This document shows, one piece after another, positions 52,128-60,827 of a stretch of 64,000 bases of DNA. A program made the translations under genes and the position numbers. The DNA comes from Lachnospiraceae bacterium (GTDB lineage: Bacteria > Bacillota > Clostridia > Lachnospirales > Lachnospiraceae): NCBI GenBank assembly GCA_017411305.1, contig JAFQQI010000052.1, forward strand, positions 186,001 through 250,000, in the 5' to 3' direction. Every line of letters starts with the position of its first letter. Positions within the stretch are counted from its first letter, which is position 1. The notes under the pieces are model-generated. The model was not told where the DNA came from. It saw only the letters and a list, made by a program, of their open reading frames with translations, and searched no databases.

Positions 52128-52157
52128 ATTATACCACAGCATCCCCCTATTATGCAA
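52128..52157 (-). promoter_or_regulatory. Sigma-A promoter of hpf
   Basis: TTGCAT (52152-52157 on minus), an 18-bp spacer, TATAAT (52128-52133), 35 bp upstream of the start codon. Confidence 0.6.
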
Positions 52158-52318
52158 CAATTTACTTAATTTGATTTGAAATGAGTGCTATTTTCATACA
52201 ATTCTATTCGCCTTTTTTTCTCGACATTTTTTCACAAAAAAATACTTTTTATCACAACTTCACAAAACGCCTGTTCCGATTTTTCCATTTCAATTTATGA
52301 ATATTTCGTTATTTCGTT

Positions 52319-52389
52319 GGTGGATAATGTGGATAACTCCGTGTATAAATAAGAAACCCTTATTTTATGCGCCTTTTTATTGTGGATAA
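52319..52389. promoter_or_regulatory. Cluster of DnaA-box-like 9-mers in an AT-rich gap
   Basis: Three TGTGGATAA-type 9-mers: GGTGGATAA (52319-52327) abutting TGTGGATAA (52328-52336), and TGTGGATAA again at 52381-52389. They sit in a 510-bp gene-free, AT-rich stretch (52,103-52,613). No dnaA, dnaN or rpmH is nearby, so this is not evidence of the main origin. A DnaA-titrating or regulatory site is possible. A promoter-like CTGACA-17-TATAAT (about 52,503-52,531, plus) is also in this gap with no gene behind it. Confidence 0.45.
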
Positions 52390-52561
52390 CTTTATATTCA
52401 AATTTTTCAAACATATTTTGTTTTTAGAACATTTCAAATTAAGATTTGTTCATCTTGTACAATGGTTTTTTTGTCAATCCTTTTTTTTCCAAAAAAAGAA
52501 GTCTGACAGTTCCGCAAGCTGACAGTATAATAAAATAATGGTTTCAATAAACGTTCCTATG

Positions 52562-52591
52562 AAAAAGCCTCCGACATATCGCCGGAGGCTT
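52562..52591 (-). terminator. Terminator of the NlpC/P60 gene
   Basis: On the minus strand, AAGCCTCCG (52583-52591) pairs with CGGAGGCTT (52566-52574) and runs into TTTTTC. Confidence 0.85.
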
Positions 52592-52613
52592 ATGCATTTT
52601 ATTCTATTGCTTT

Positions 52614-53963
52614 TTAGAAAATTCTTCTGATTGAAAGAATTGAACGGTAGCTTGCATTGGAAATAATAATACCTGTCTTAGATGTGGATGCATGCACAAT
52701 CTGTCCGTTACCAATGTAGATTGCCACATGACCGGAATAACAGATGATGTCGCCCGGTTGTGCATTCTCAAGACCGTTTACTGCATAGCCTACATTTCTG
52801 TCCGCTGCCGATGAGTGCGGCAGGCTGACTCCGAAGTTTGCATATACGCTCATTACGAATCCCGAACAATCCGCACCGTTCGTAAGTGAAGTACCGCCCC
52901 AAACATAAGGATTACCTACAAACTGGCAGGCAAAATCTGCTACCGACTGTCCCAGCGCACTGCTGTTACTGTTTGTCGGAATGACAGGCGGTGTGACTTC
53001 CTGACTTCCCTTAGGTGCATTCTTGGCTGCAGCAGCCTGCGCTGCCGCCTGTGCTGCTCTTCTTTCTGCTTCTTCCTCCGCAAGTCTTGCTTCTTCTTCC
53101 GCTTTAGACTCTGCTTTTACAAACTCTGTGGAAAGTGTAACATAATCAAGCGATACATAGCCATCACCTTCCTCAATATTAACCTTAACCCATTCTTCCA
53201 GTTCTTCCGTTACCAGAAGTTCGTCTTCAATGGGAACCATACCGATAACGGCAGATTCCGTACTGGGTTCTTCTCTTACATAAAGTGTAGTGGTGGTTAC
53301 CGTTGCAATTCTGGTGCCTACCTCCTTGGCAAGGTCTACAGCATCCTCACCGGTGACACAATACTCTGCTTTTACAAAACCGGTTACATTTCCGGAAGTA
53401 ATTTCATACCAGCCATCCTGTTCAGAGATAAACTCTCCTACTGAGTCATCATAAAGCTTTCCTAAAATTTCTCCCTCTTCACTGGGAATACTTCTGACAT
53501 TGACATAATCGTTTACATCTGCAATAACCAGTGACTTAAAGCTTTCTTCTTCTTTTTTGGTTGCTAACTCCTTTTCCTTCTCGGAAACGGTTTTTGTGGT
53601 AGATGCCATCATAGTTTCTTCAATCACCTTAGCATCTTTGATTTCTTCTGCCGGCACCTCATCCGTACTTTCCTGCTTCTGCGGCACGATCAGCGCTGCA
53701 GTAGGGGCGACGGTTGCTGAGATGGTGGGCGAAGCAGTCTGCACACTGTCTAATGTATTTTCCGTACTTTCTGTCTTCTTAACCGTACTCTCGGTTTCAT
53801 CCTGCAGGCTCTTGACACTTGTTCCGTTATTAGAGAAGAAATAGTCAACACCTGCCGAAGGCAGTCCGTTTGCTTCTTTCGCAAATGCATTAATATCCAT
53901 GCCGGAAAATAAAAGTGTTGCTGACATCAGACACACTGCTATTTTCACGTTTATGTTATGCAT
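52614..53963 (-). CDS. Secreted SH3b-NlpC/P60 peptidoglycan hydrolase
   Basis: 449 residues. A signal peptide (cleavage after INAFA) and a Ser/Thr/Glu-rich linker are followed by two bacterial SH3 domains (about 155-205 and 217-275, each with VRSIPSEEGEILG/VREEPSTESAVIG) and an Ala/Glu-rich helix. The C-terminal NlpC/P60 domain has the catalytic Cys in NGADCSGFVMSVYANFG and His in DIICYSGHVAIYIG, with a third polar residue in IVHAS. It should cleave gamma-D-Glu-diamino-acid bonds in the stem peptide. It has its own terminator. Confidence 0.94.
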   Translation of the reverse strand: MHNINVKIAVCLMSATLLFSGMDINAFAKEANGLPSAGVDYFFSNNGTSVKSLQDETESTVKKTESTENTLDSVQTASPTISATVAPTAALIVPQKQESTDEVPAEEIKDAKVIEETMMASTTKTVSEKEKELATKKEEESFKSLVIADVNDYVNVRSIPSEEGEILGKLYDDSVGEFISEQDGWYEITSGNVTGFVKAEYCVTGEDAVDLAKEVGTRIATVTTTTLYVREEPSTESAVIGMVPIEDELLVTEELEEWVKVNIEEGDGYVSLDYVTLSTEFVKAESKAEEEARLAEEEAERRAAQAAAQAAAAKNAPKGSQEVTPPVIPTNSNSSALGQSVADFACQFVGNPYVWGGTSLTNGADCSGFVMSVYANFGVSLPHSSAADRNVGYAVNGLENAQPGDIICYSGHVAIYIGNGQIVHASTSKTGIIISNASYRSILSIRRIF

Positions 53964-54088
53964 AAAATCCTCCGTTAAATATTACAAATTTGTTACATCT
54001 GTTAACAAATATATCATCTCCGGCCGTTTATGTCAACTGCTTCCGGAAATTGCCATTTTAGTTACAGACTCACAAATTGTACCCCTCG

Positions 54089-55060
54089 TTACTTCTTCCC
54101 CCGAAGGAGGTACTCCTGTACGGAAGTAATTGCATTGGCTCCGTCTGCTGCTGCCGTAATAATCTGGCGTAGCTTTTTGGTACGGACATCACCGGCCACA
54201 AAAAGCCCCGGCATACTGCTTACACCGTCTTCTCCTGCAACTACATATCCTTTTTCATCACAATCCGCAATATCCCGAAGTAACATACTTTCCGGCAAAA
54301 TTCCTACTGCTACAAATACACCATCTACTGAAAGATTTCTCTGTTCTCCGGATTTGACATTTTTCAGCATAAGTGTCTCAACCTGGTCTTCTCCCTCAAT
54401 TTTTTCTGCTACGGTATCCCAGATAATTTCCACGTTGGATAAAGACTTTAACTCCTTCTGAAGGATTTCTGCCCCGCGCAGTTCATCTCTCCTATGAATC
54501 AGGTATACCTTTTCACACCCTCTTGCCAAAAAAATGGCATCTTCTATGGCTACATCTCCGCCTCCGATTACGGCAGTAGTTCTTCCTTTAAAAAACGCCC
54601 CGTCACAGGTAGCACAATAAGATACCCCCATGCCGGCTAATTCCTCCTCGCCGGGAATGCCCAGCTTGGCATGCACCGCTCCCATTGCTGCTACTACTGT
54701 CCTTGACTCTATGATACCCTGATTTGTTTCTATTAAAAACACTTCTTCTTCAGCACCGCATGTATTGACCGATGCCGCTTGAAGCAAATTTTCCTTTTCT
54801 GATTTTTTCCTGATACAAGATACATTCGCTGTCAGAAATTCACAGCCAAGTTTGTCCGCATGCTCTCTGAATTTCATCCCCATGTCAAAACCGTTTATTC
54901 CCGGCAGCCCCGGATAATTATCCACCTCATAAGTATTTACTACCTGTCCGCCGCTAAAAGGGCTTTTTTCTATGGTAACTGCATTCAGCCCGGCTCTTTT
55001 TGCATAAATAGAAGCACTGAGCCCTGCAGGTCCCGAACCGATAATTACTACATCATACAT
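54089..55060 (-). CDS. trxB: Thioredoxin reductase (FAD/NAD(P)H-dependent)
   Basis: 323 residues. FAD-binding VVIIGSGPAGLSASIYAKRAGL, redox-active disulfide in YCATCDGAFFKG, NAD(P)-binding VIGGGDVAIEDAIFLAR, and the C-terminal FAD motif GLFVAGDVRTKKLRQIITAAADGANA. It reduces thioredoxin or a thioredoxin-like partner. An insertion in the first FAD domain (KKSEKENLLQAASVNTCGAEE) is slightly longer than usual. It follows the SDR gene by 29 bp. Confidence 0.92.
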   Translation of the reverse strand: MYDVVIIGSGPAGLSASIYAKRAGLNAVTIEKSPFSGGQVVNTYEVDNYPGLPGINGFDMGMKFREHADKLGCEFLTANVSCIRKKSEKENLLQAASVNTCGAEEEVFLIETNQGIIESRTVVAAMGAVHAKLGIPGEEELAGMGVSYCATCDGAFFKGRTTAVIGGGDVAIEDAIFLARGCEKVYLIHRRDELRGAEILQKELKSLSNVEIIWDTVAEKIEGEDQVETLMLKNVKSGEQRNLSVDGVFVAVGILPESMLLRDIADCDEKGYVVAGEDGVSSMPGLFVAGDVRTKKLRQIITAAADGANAITSVQEYLLRGKK

Positions 55061-55089
55061 GATTTATTCTTCCTTTCCGATTATATTTA

Positions 55090-55809
55090 CTAGATCCATC
55101 CGCCGTCCATGGTGATTACCTGTCCTGTCAGATAATCCGGCGAATGCAAAATCTGTTTTACCATCTGCGCCGCTTCCTTTACAGTTCCCATCCGGTCAGC
55201 TGGAATCTCCTCCGCAAGCGCCGCCTTTTCTTCTTCTGAAAAGCAGGCATTCATGTCTGTATCAATTACTCCGAAAGCAATTGCATTCACCTGTATGTTA
55301 CTAGGTGCAAGCTCCTTTGCCAATGCTTTGGTAAAGCTGTTTACGCCTCCTTTTGCTGCACTGTAAGCAACCTCTGTAGAAGCGCCTACATTCCCCCAGA
55401 CGGATGAGATATTAATAATCTTTCCTTTTTTCTTTCTAACCATTCCCGGCACCAAATATTTGCAGGTATAAAAAAGTGCATCCAGATTGGTACCGATTAC
55501 CTGCTTCCACTGTGTAACTGACATTTCTGTCAGAAGCCCTACATGTGCAACGGCTGCATTATTTATCAGTACATCTACCTCTCCGATTTCTTTACAAAAA
55601 GCTTTCACGGCATCTGCGTCAGATACATCACATAAGTAAACAATGCAGGAAATCCCATGTTGACTAATTAAGTCATTTCTAATTCCATTTATTTCTTTTT
55701 CCGAATAACGGCAGACCAGATATAAATCATACCCTTCCTCTGCCAGCATATATGCTATTGCCTTTCCGATTCCCCGGGAGGCTCCTGTCACCAGTGCTTT
55801 CGGTCGCAT
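55090..55809 (-). CDS. SDR family oxidoreductase (FabG-like)
   Basis: 239 residues. Cofactor loop TGASRGIGKAIA, NNAAVAHVG, and catalytic Ser with YSAAKGG (Tyr and Lys). It ends with TGQVITMDGGWI, as in 3-oxoacyl-ACP reductases. The isolated position, away from fatty-acid synthesis genes, leaves the substrate open. It is downstream of metF on the same strand (27-bp gap). Confidence 0.9.
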   Translation of the reverse strand: MRPKALVTGASRGIGKAIAYMLAEEGYDLYLVCRYSEKEINGIRNDLISQHGISCIVYLCDVSDADAVKAFCKEIGEVDVLINNAAVAHVGLLTEMSVTQWKQVIGTNLDALFYTCKYLVPGMVRKKKGKIINISSVWGNVGASTEVAYSAAKGGVNSFTKALAKELAPSNIQVNAIAFGVIDTDMNACFSEEEKAALAEEIPADRMGTVKEAAQMVKQILHSPDYLTGQVITMDGGWI

Positions 55810-55836
55810 AACAGCTTCTCCTTACTAAATTTGTAT

Positions 55837-56709
55837 TTATACCAAGTTACGAATTCCGTCACAAATCCGCTTAGCTACAGCAGGATTATTCATGGTATAA
55901 ATATGTACTCCGTCCACTTCATTGGCAATCAAATCCACAATTTGGTTAATGGTATAGGCAATGCCCGCATCCAATAAAGCTTCTTTATTATTCTCATACT
56001 TCTGCAATACTTTTTGGAACTTTACCGGCAACGAGGCTCCGCACATATTTACCATTCTTTCAATTTGCGCCCGGTTAGTAACCGGCATCACGCCTGCATC
56101 TACCGGCACATTAATCCCCGCAATTCTTGTTTTTTCATAAAAACGGTAAAATACGTCATTATCAAAGAAAAGCTGGGATACCAGATGCTCTGCACCATCA
56201 TCTACTTTTCTTTTCAAATTTCTGATATCTGTAATTGCATCCGGTGCTTCCAAGTGGGTTTCCGGATAGCAGGCACCACTGACGCTGAAGTTTCCTCTGC
56301 TCTTAACGTAGGAAACTAGTTCGTTAGCGTACTTAAAATCATGTTTCATGGGAATATCAGGATTAATATCTCCTCGGAGCGCAAGTACATTTTCAATTCC
56401 TGCATCTTCAAGCTGCTTCAAAATCTCTTCCAGCTCCTTTTTTCCGTAATGGAGACATGTCAAATGAACCAAAGGTTCAATATTGTATTCTTTTTTTATT
56501 TTCTTAGCAATCTCTACCGTCTTATTATCCACGGTGCTTCCGCCTGCTCCAAAGGTTACACTGATAAAATCAGGCTTTAAATCACACATCAGAGCCAGCG
56601 TTTCATCAATATTCTGTAGTGCCGCATCCTTTTTGGGAGGAAATATCTCAAAGGAAAGCACCGGTTTATTTGCTTTTTTCTTTTCTTCAAAAATAACTGG
56701 AATTCTCAT
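55837..56709 (-). CDS. metF: Methylenetetrahydrofolate reductase
   Basis: 290 residues. The TIM-barrel MTHFR pattern SFEIFPPKKD at the start, DFISVTFGAGGS, LALRGD and GACYPETH are all diagnostic. It reduces 5,10-methylene-THF to 5-methyl-THF for methionine synthesis or one-carbon metabolism. It lies in a row of minus-strand genes (metalloprotease-like, metF, SDR, trxB), but a functional link between them is not evident. Confidence 0.95.
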   Translation of the reverse strand: MRIPVIFEEKKKANKPVLSFEIFPPKKDAALQNIDETLALMCDLKPDFISVTFGAGGSTVDNKTVEIAKKIKKEYNIEPLVHLTCLHYGKKELEEILKQLEDAGIENVLALRGDINPDIPMKHDFKYANELVSYVKSRGNFSVSGACYPETHLEAPDAITDIRNLKRKVDDGAEHLVSQLFFDNDVFYRFYEKTRIAGINVPVDAGVMPVTNRAQIERMVNMCGASLPVKFQKVLQKYENNKEALLDAGIAYTINQIVDLIANEVDGVHIYTMNNPAVAKRICDGIRNLV

Positions 56710-56736
56710 ACTTTTCTTCCTTTCACATGACTCTTT

Positions 56737-57747
56737 TTATTCTCTGTTCAGCTGAGGGAACATTTCTATTTCATCCGTTTCATCAATCCAGCCCAAATGA
56801 TATGCCGTAATAGGAGATAGGTCTGCATCTATCGCTGTATTTGTGTTGCCGCTTCCCGTAACCGTCAGCATAATCTCTTTTGGATAGGTCTGCTCTACAT
56901 AATCCGTTACCTCTGCTGTAAACTCAGCATCTTCGTAAAGATCATGAGCCCCAAACAAATGCATAATCTCATGCGCATAGGTAACCGGCTTCTCCTGCTT
57001 TCCTCCATTATAATAATCTCCTGTAAACAGTACCAGACTTTCTTTTATGTTATCCGTACCGTCATATACGATTGCATAAGAGATTCCCGGATTATTTACA
57101 AGCACCATGGTTGCAATTCCCTCTGCCTGATACTCGGTAAGCAGTGCGTCATAATCAATGCTTGTCTCAAACCACAACGCAATTTCTTCATCCAGCATGT
57201 CAAGGAAATCCGTCTCCTCATTAATACAAAAATCAGTAGTTGCTTCCGCATATAGCCCGGGATATTCTTTATAGTCATATATTAATTGTAGTTCTGTACC
57301 ATACTCTGCTGCCTTAGTTTCAATGTACTCTGTGGCCACACTTATTTTATTGAGTATTGTCTGCTTTTCTTCTTCACTCCAGCCACTTTCCGGTGTTGTC
57401 ACAAACATACTCACCAATAGATTGTCACCTTCCAAATACGGTGCACTTCCAAGTCCATAGCTGCTTCTGGGATTCCCCAGTGTTTCCGGTGTGGTTGTTG
57501 CAACCGGCTCGGGCTCAGGTATGACTTCTGTTTCTTCATCCGCTTCCGGCTTGGTCGTTGCCTCAGGTTCCGATATCTCCCCGGACTTCGGTGCTTCCGG
57601 TAGTTCTTCCGTAACATGTTTCTTTGTAAGCATGCTGTCTGCCGCGCCTTGTTCCTCTACCGGCACGTTCTCTTTAACACCACCACAAGCCGCAATAAAA
57701 AGTAAGCATATTGTTAAAAAAAGAAGTTTTATTATCTTTTTCTTCAT
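56737..57747 (-). CDS. Metzincin-like zinc-protease lipoprotein
   Basis: 336 residues. A lipoprotein signal with IAACGG (Cys about 21) is followed by a long Glu/Pro/Thr-rich linker (about 30-100) and a compact C-terminal domain. The zinc site is AHEIMHLFGAHDLYED (HExxHxxGxxD), an extended metzincin-type motif with Asp as third ligand or nearby acid. I do not recognise a named family beyond that. It should be tethered outside the membrane. The SPL-like gene lies 8 bp upstream. Confidence 0.75.
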   Translation of the reverse strand: MKKKIIKLLFLTICLLFIAACGGVKENVPVEEQGAADSMLTKKHVTEELPEAPKSGEISEPEATTKPEADEETEVIPEPEPVATTTPETLGNPRSSYGLGSAPYLEGDNLLVSMFVTTPESGWSEEEKQTILNKISVATEYIETKAAEYGTELQLIYDYKEYPGLYAEATTDFCINEETDFLDMLDEEIALWFETSIDYDALLTEYQAEGIATMVLVNNPGISYAIVYDGTDNIKESLVLFTGDYYNGGKQEKPVTYAHEIMHLFGAHDLYEDAEFTAEVTDYVEQTYPKEIMLTVTGSGNTNTAIDADLSPITAYHLGWIDETDEIEMFPQLNRE

Positions 57748-57755
57748 GATTCTCC

Positions 57756-58631
57756 CTATAAGTCAAAAAGACTTAACTGTTCTCCTGCCTGCTTATCCTC
57801 AAATTCATGAAGATAAGCGAAATTTTTATTTACATTACTTTCAATCCCATGACTGTTGCAAAAGTCGTAAAAAATCCGCATCAGTTCCTTATTATGTACT
57901 GAACTAACTTCATAAGAAAGGCCATACTTCTTCTGATATTTTTCCTTAAGTCCCGGGAAATGCTCATCCAGCTTCTGGTAAAAGTATTCCCGGTTTCCTT
58001 CTCTGAGCGTAAGCCCCATTCCAAAACAAATAATACCATGCACCTTTGCCTCGCCGCAATAGGAAAGAATACCCCGCAGGTTTTCTTCCGTATCATTGAT
58101 AAACGGCAAAATCGGATCCAGCCACACCACGGTGGGAATGTTATTATCCCGCATGATATTAAGCACCTCTGCCCTTCTCTTTGTTGTACAAACATTAGGC
58201 TCCAAAATCCTGCAAAGCTTTTCGTCATAGGTTGTCAGTGTCATCTGTACAACTGCCTTGGTCTTTTCATTAATGCTTTTCAGCAAATCAAGATCCCGCA
58301 AAATCCTGTCGGATTTCGTCTGCACTGCCACACCGAAACCATACCTGTCAATCAGTTCCAAACATTTACGCATGTTCATAAGCTTTTCTTCGCAGTGCAT
58401 GTAAGGATCCGTCATAGCCCCTGTTCCTATCATGCACTTTTTGCGCTTGCCTCGCAGTGCATTTTCCAAAAGCTGTGGTGCATTTACTTTCACTTCCACA
58501 TCTTCAAAAGGAAAATCCATTTGATAGCAACGGCTTCTGGAATCACAGTAAATGCAACCATGGGTACAGCCCCTGTATATGTTCATTCCGTTTTGTGATG
58601 ATAGCAAAACTTTTGCTTCTTTTTCGTGCAT
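57756..58631 (-). CDS. SPL-family radical SAM protein
   Basis: 291 residues. The cluster motif is NIYRGCTHGCIYCDSRS (CxxxCxxC), followed by MIGTGAMTDPYMHCEEKL and AVQTKSDRILRDLDLL, the layout of the spore-photoproduct-lyase-like family (Rv2578c/SplB-related). True spore photoproduct lyase carries an extra conserved Cys near the C-terminus, which I do not see. It is therefore better called SPL-like of unknown substrate. Confidence 0.87.
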   Translation of the reverse strand: MHEKEAKVLLSSQNGMNIYRGCTHGCIYCDSRSRCYQMDFPFEDVEVKVNAPQLLENALRGKRKKCMIGTGAMTDPYMHCEEKLMNMRKCLELIDRYGFGVAVQTKSDRILRDLDLLKSINEKTKAVVQMTLTTYDEKLCRILEPNVCTTKRRAEVLNIMRDNNIPTVVWLDPILPFINDTEENLRGILSYCGEAKVHGIICFGMGLTLREGNREYFYQKLDEHFPGLKEKYQKKYGLSYEVSSVHNKELMRIFYDFCNSHGIESNVNKNFAYLHEFEDKQAGEQLSLFDL

Positions 58632-58657
58632 TTGCAGCCTCTCATATAATCTCTCAT

Positions 58658-58692
58658 ATAATAAAGTACGGGGAATACCCGTACTTTATTAT
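58658..58692. terminator. Hairpin after the small gene at 58735 (probable terminator)
   Basis: Fifteen-base arms (58658-58672 and 58678-58692) with a five-base loop. The T tract is interrupted (TTTATTAT), so strength is uncertain. Confidence 0.6.
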
Positions 58693-58734
58693 AACCTCTT
58701 TATCTTTTCGTTGCCAACCATTAATTGCCAATCT

Positions 58735-58956
58735 TTATCCGATACTTGGCCCGCTGAAAATATTTCTCATTTCATCATCGTCGGATACGGCATCCTTAAT
58801 TCGTTCTTTTTCTTTCTCACTCTCTGCATCTTTATATTTAAAAATAAGTTCTTCCTTTTCCGCCTCGCTCAGCGCACGGTTACCGACATTCAAGTCATCA
58901 CCAATTAGTCCTGTTGCTGCAAGTCCAAGTGGGAAATTGCCATTTTGATAATCCAT
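58735..58956 (-). CDS. Small acidic conserved-looking protein (73 aa)
   Basis: 73 residues. The N-terminal GNFPLGLAATGLIGDD is Gly-rich and hydrophobic. A charged helix (LSEAEKEELIFKYKDAESEKEKERI) and a tail DDDEMRNIFSGPSIG follow. It has a good ribosome site (GGAGGTG, seven bases before the ATG at 58956). No known family is recognised. It is a single gene between two membrane/enzyme genes, followed by a hairpin. Confidence 0.68.
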   Translation of the reverse strand: MDYQNGNFPLGLAATGLIGDDLNVGNRALSEAEKEELIFKYKDAESEKEKERIKDAVSDDDEMRNIFSGPSIG

Positions 58957-59003
58957 CTTCACACACCTCCGATGTTAGTATGTGAAGATAAGCATGATTT
59001 AAA

Positions 59004-59693
59004 TCAGGAATTTTTTTCAAAAATTTCACCGTTGCTCTGCAACGCCCAGATACATCCCGGCAAAAACACAAACCCAATTGTAATAAATCCGCAAAATGCT
59101 GACCAATCCCAAATAAAGATATACTCATCAAGACGCAGTATTGCCTGTAAGATATCACTGAATACGATATATGCTACAAGCCACATAAAAATTAACACTA
59201 TCACCCGAAAGATAACCTGAAGAATATATCCCGGAATGGACTTCCCGTATCTTCTGTATGCCGCACAAGCAATCAAAAATATCATACCAAGCAGATAACC
59301 TGCCAAAAGAATCACAGAAAACCGCTTTGGCACCAAAGAGGTTCCCACTAGCCAGTCTACCATGATTGCAAGAGGCGCCCACAAAATGCAAAGTAACGTT
59401 TTTTTGCGGCTACCTTCATACCTGATTTCCAAAAGGAAAACACCAAATCCCCAAAAAAGGATAACACTAAATAAATATCCAAGCGGAGCATTTATCGTAT
59501 CTGTAATCGCCTGTGCATGCTCCGGTATTTGATAATACAGTATGTCCAAAGCAAAGCTTATCCCACCGGAAACAGTCCATAGTAGAATCATAATCAATGT
59601 TGCTTTGTAGCCACCAAATGTGTTTATTAATGATGTTCTAATTTTCCAACAACATGCCGCCAATATTGACATGAGTGATTTCCATGTTTTCAT
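59004..59693 (-). CDS. Polytopic membrane protein of unknown function
   Basis: 229 residues with about six hydrophobic segments. Between them are FGGYKATLIMILLWTVSGGISFALDILYYQIPEHAQ and WAPLAIMVDWLVGTSLVPK. No transporter or enzyme signature is seen. It stands alone on the minus strand between two small genes. The region 59,694-59,814 upstream probably holds its promoter. Confidence 0.7.
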   Translation of the reverse strand: MKTWKSLMSILAACCWKIRTSLINTFGGYKATLIMILLWTVSGGISFALDILYYQIPEHAQAITDTINAPLGYLFSVILFWGFGVFLLEIRYEGSRKKTLLCILWAPLAIMVDWLVGTSLVPKRFSVILLAGYLLGMIFLIACAAYRRYGKSIPGYILQVIFRVIVLIFMWLVAYIVFSDILQAILRLDEYIFIWDWSAFCGFITIGFVFLPGCIWALQSNGEIFEKNS

Positions 59694-59813
59694 AATTTTC
59701 TCCTTTGCAACCGTTACAATTTTTATAGTTCTCCTTTATTTGATGTTTTCCTGTTATCCTGTGCATACTGCTTTCGCTTCATAAGTAATACCCATCACTA
59801 TGTCCAAAGGTTG

Positions 59814-59847
59814 CAAAAAAAGACGTAAGCTTTTCTTACGTCTTTTT
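59814..59847 (-). terminator. Terminator of the coiled-coil gene (bidirectional)
   Basis: Arms AAAAAGACGTAAG and CTTACGTCTTTTT with a short T-rich loop. Confidence 0.88.
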
Positions 59848-59854
59848 CATACTC

Positions 59855-60526
59855 TTATGCTGTTTCCAGCCTGCGAATTGCTTCGCTATGTTCTCCGACT
59901 ACAGCTTCCATATGTCCCATTCTCTCATCCAACAACGAAATTTTGGCAATTTCTTCATTCGCATGAAAGTTTCTGTCATTAAACGGAATTAACAGTACTT
60001 CAATATGATTTTTGTTTTGCAAGGAAATTTGATAGACAGAATCTATTTCTGTGTCCAACGCATCTTCAACCATATCGATTTTCGCACTCAATGTTGTTTC
60101 TACTTCATCAATTCTGGCTTCTAAATTATCAATTCTGTCACTTAGCCTTGCTTCTACTTCATCAATTCTGTCACTTAGCCTTGCTTCTACTTCATCGATT
60201 CTGGCTTCTAACTTATCGATTCTGTCACTTAGCCTTGCTTCTACTTCATCGATTCTGGCTTCTAACTTATCGATTCTGTCACTTAGCCTTGCTTCTACTT
60301 CATCGATTCTGGCTTCTAACTTATCAATTCTGTCACTTAGCCTTGCTTCTACTTCATCAATTCTGTCATTTAGCCTTGCTTCTACTTCATCAATTTTTAT
60401 ATCTAATGTATCAACCTTCTCTTCCAGTACTTCTATTTTCCGATTCAAATTTCCTACTTCGTCTCGGATATCATCAACTTTCTCTGAAATGTTTTTAAGA
60501 TAAAAAATTACATCATTTTCTGACAT
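59855..60526 (-). CDS. Coiled-coil repeat protein
   Basis: 223 residues, no signal peptide or membrane segment. Residues 1-160 are a continuous coiled coil, with the centre (45-149) made of IDEVEARLSDR (11 residues) and IDKLEAR (7 residues) units: seven hendecads and four heptads. The last 60 residues (SVYQISLQNKNHIEVLLIPFNDRNFHANEEIAKISLLDERMGHME) form a non-repetitive tail. Cytosolic scaffold, spacer or filament roles are possible. No family name is justified. It has its own promoter and terminator. Confidence 0.82.
   Translation of the reverse strand: MSENDVIFYLKNISEKVDDIRDEVGNLNRKIEVLEEKVDTLDIKIDEVEARLNDRIDEVEARLSDRIDKLEARIDEVEARLSDRIDKLEARIDEVEARLSDRIDKLEARIDEVEARLSDRIDEVEARLSDRIDNLEARIDEVETTLSAKIDMVEDALDTEIDSVYQISLQNKNHIEVLLIPFNDRNFHANEEIAKISLLDERMGHMEAVVGEHSEAIRRLETA
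60080..60394 (-). repeat. Tandem DNA repeats encoding the coiled coil (33-bp and 21-bp units)
   Basis: Near-identical nucleotide copies of a 54-bp unit (33 + 21) occur in a row, with two extra 33-bp units. The close nucleotide identity indicates recent slippage or recombination and likely length variation between strains. Confidence 0.85.
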
Positions 60527-60588
60527 TCTATCACCTCTTTCCTATCAGAATTCAGCGCTTTCTCACATACAAATCACGTTATAAATTT

Positions 60589-60618
60589 ATCCTACCGTAA
60601 AGGTTTTTTCCTGTCAAC
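60589..60618 (-). promoter_or_regulatory. Promoter of the coiled-coil gene
   Basis: TTGACA (60613-60618 on minus), an 18-bp spacer, TAGGAT (60589-60594), 63 bp before the ATG. Confidence 0.55.
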
Positions 60619-60653
60619 ATATAGTCCTATGTGTCAAAAAAGTTGCACAACGC

Positions 60654-60693
60654 AAAAACATGTAGCATCTTTTTTGCCAGATACTACATGTTG
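60654..60693 (-). terminator. Terminator of the YitT gene cluster
   Basis: Thirteen-base arms (60681-60693 with 60658-60670, one mismatch), a ten-base loop, then TTTTTG on the minus strand. The gene-free interval 60,527-60,827 holds only this and the coiled-coil promoter. Confidence 0.7.
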
Positions 60694-60827
60694 TACTTTT
60701 TTCATTTTTTTCATGTAAATGAGGTTGAATTTTTTAAAAAATTCGGCATTTTTACCATTACAAATCCGCACACGCATATTTGTAATTACGAACATCATCT
60801 TCTAATGTTTCACACTACTTCTTTCAA

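Noticed and set aside
52319-52389. Chromosomal replication origin
   Set aside because: DnaA boxes are present but dnaA, dnaN, rpmH and similar landmark genes are absent from the window; only three boxes.
60051-60503. Plus-strand ORF of Ser/Ile/Leu repeats, and the question of a CRISPR-like repeat array
   Set aside because: The repeats are in-frame coding units of the coiled-coil gene on the minus strand with no unique spacers, so not CRISPR.
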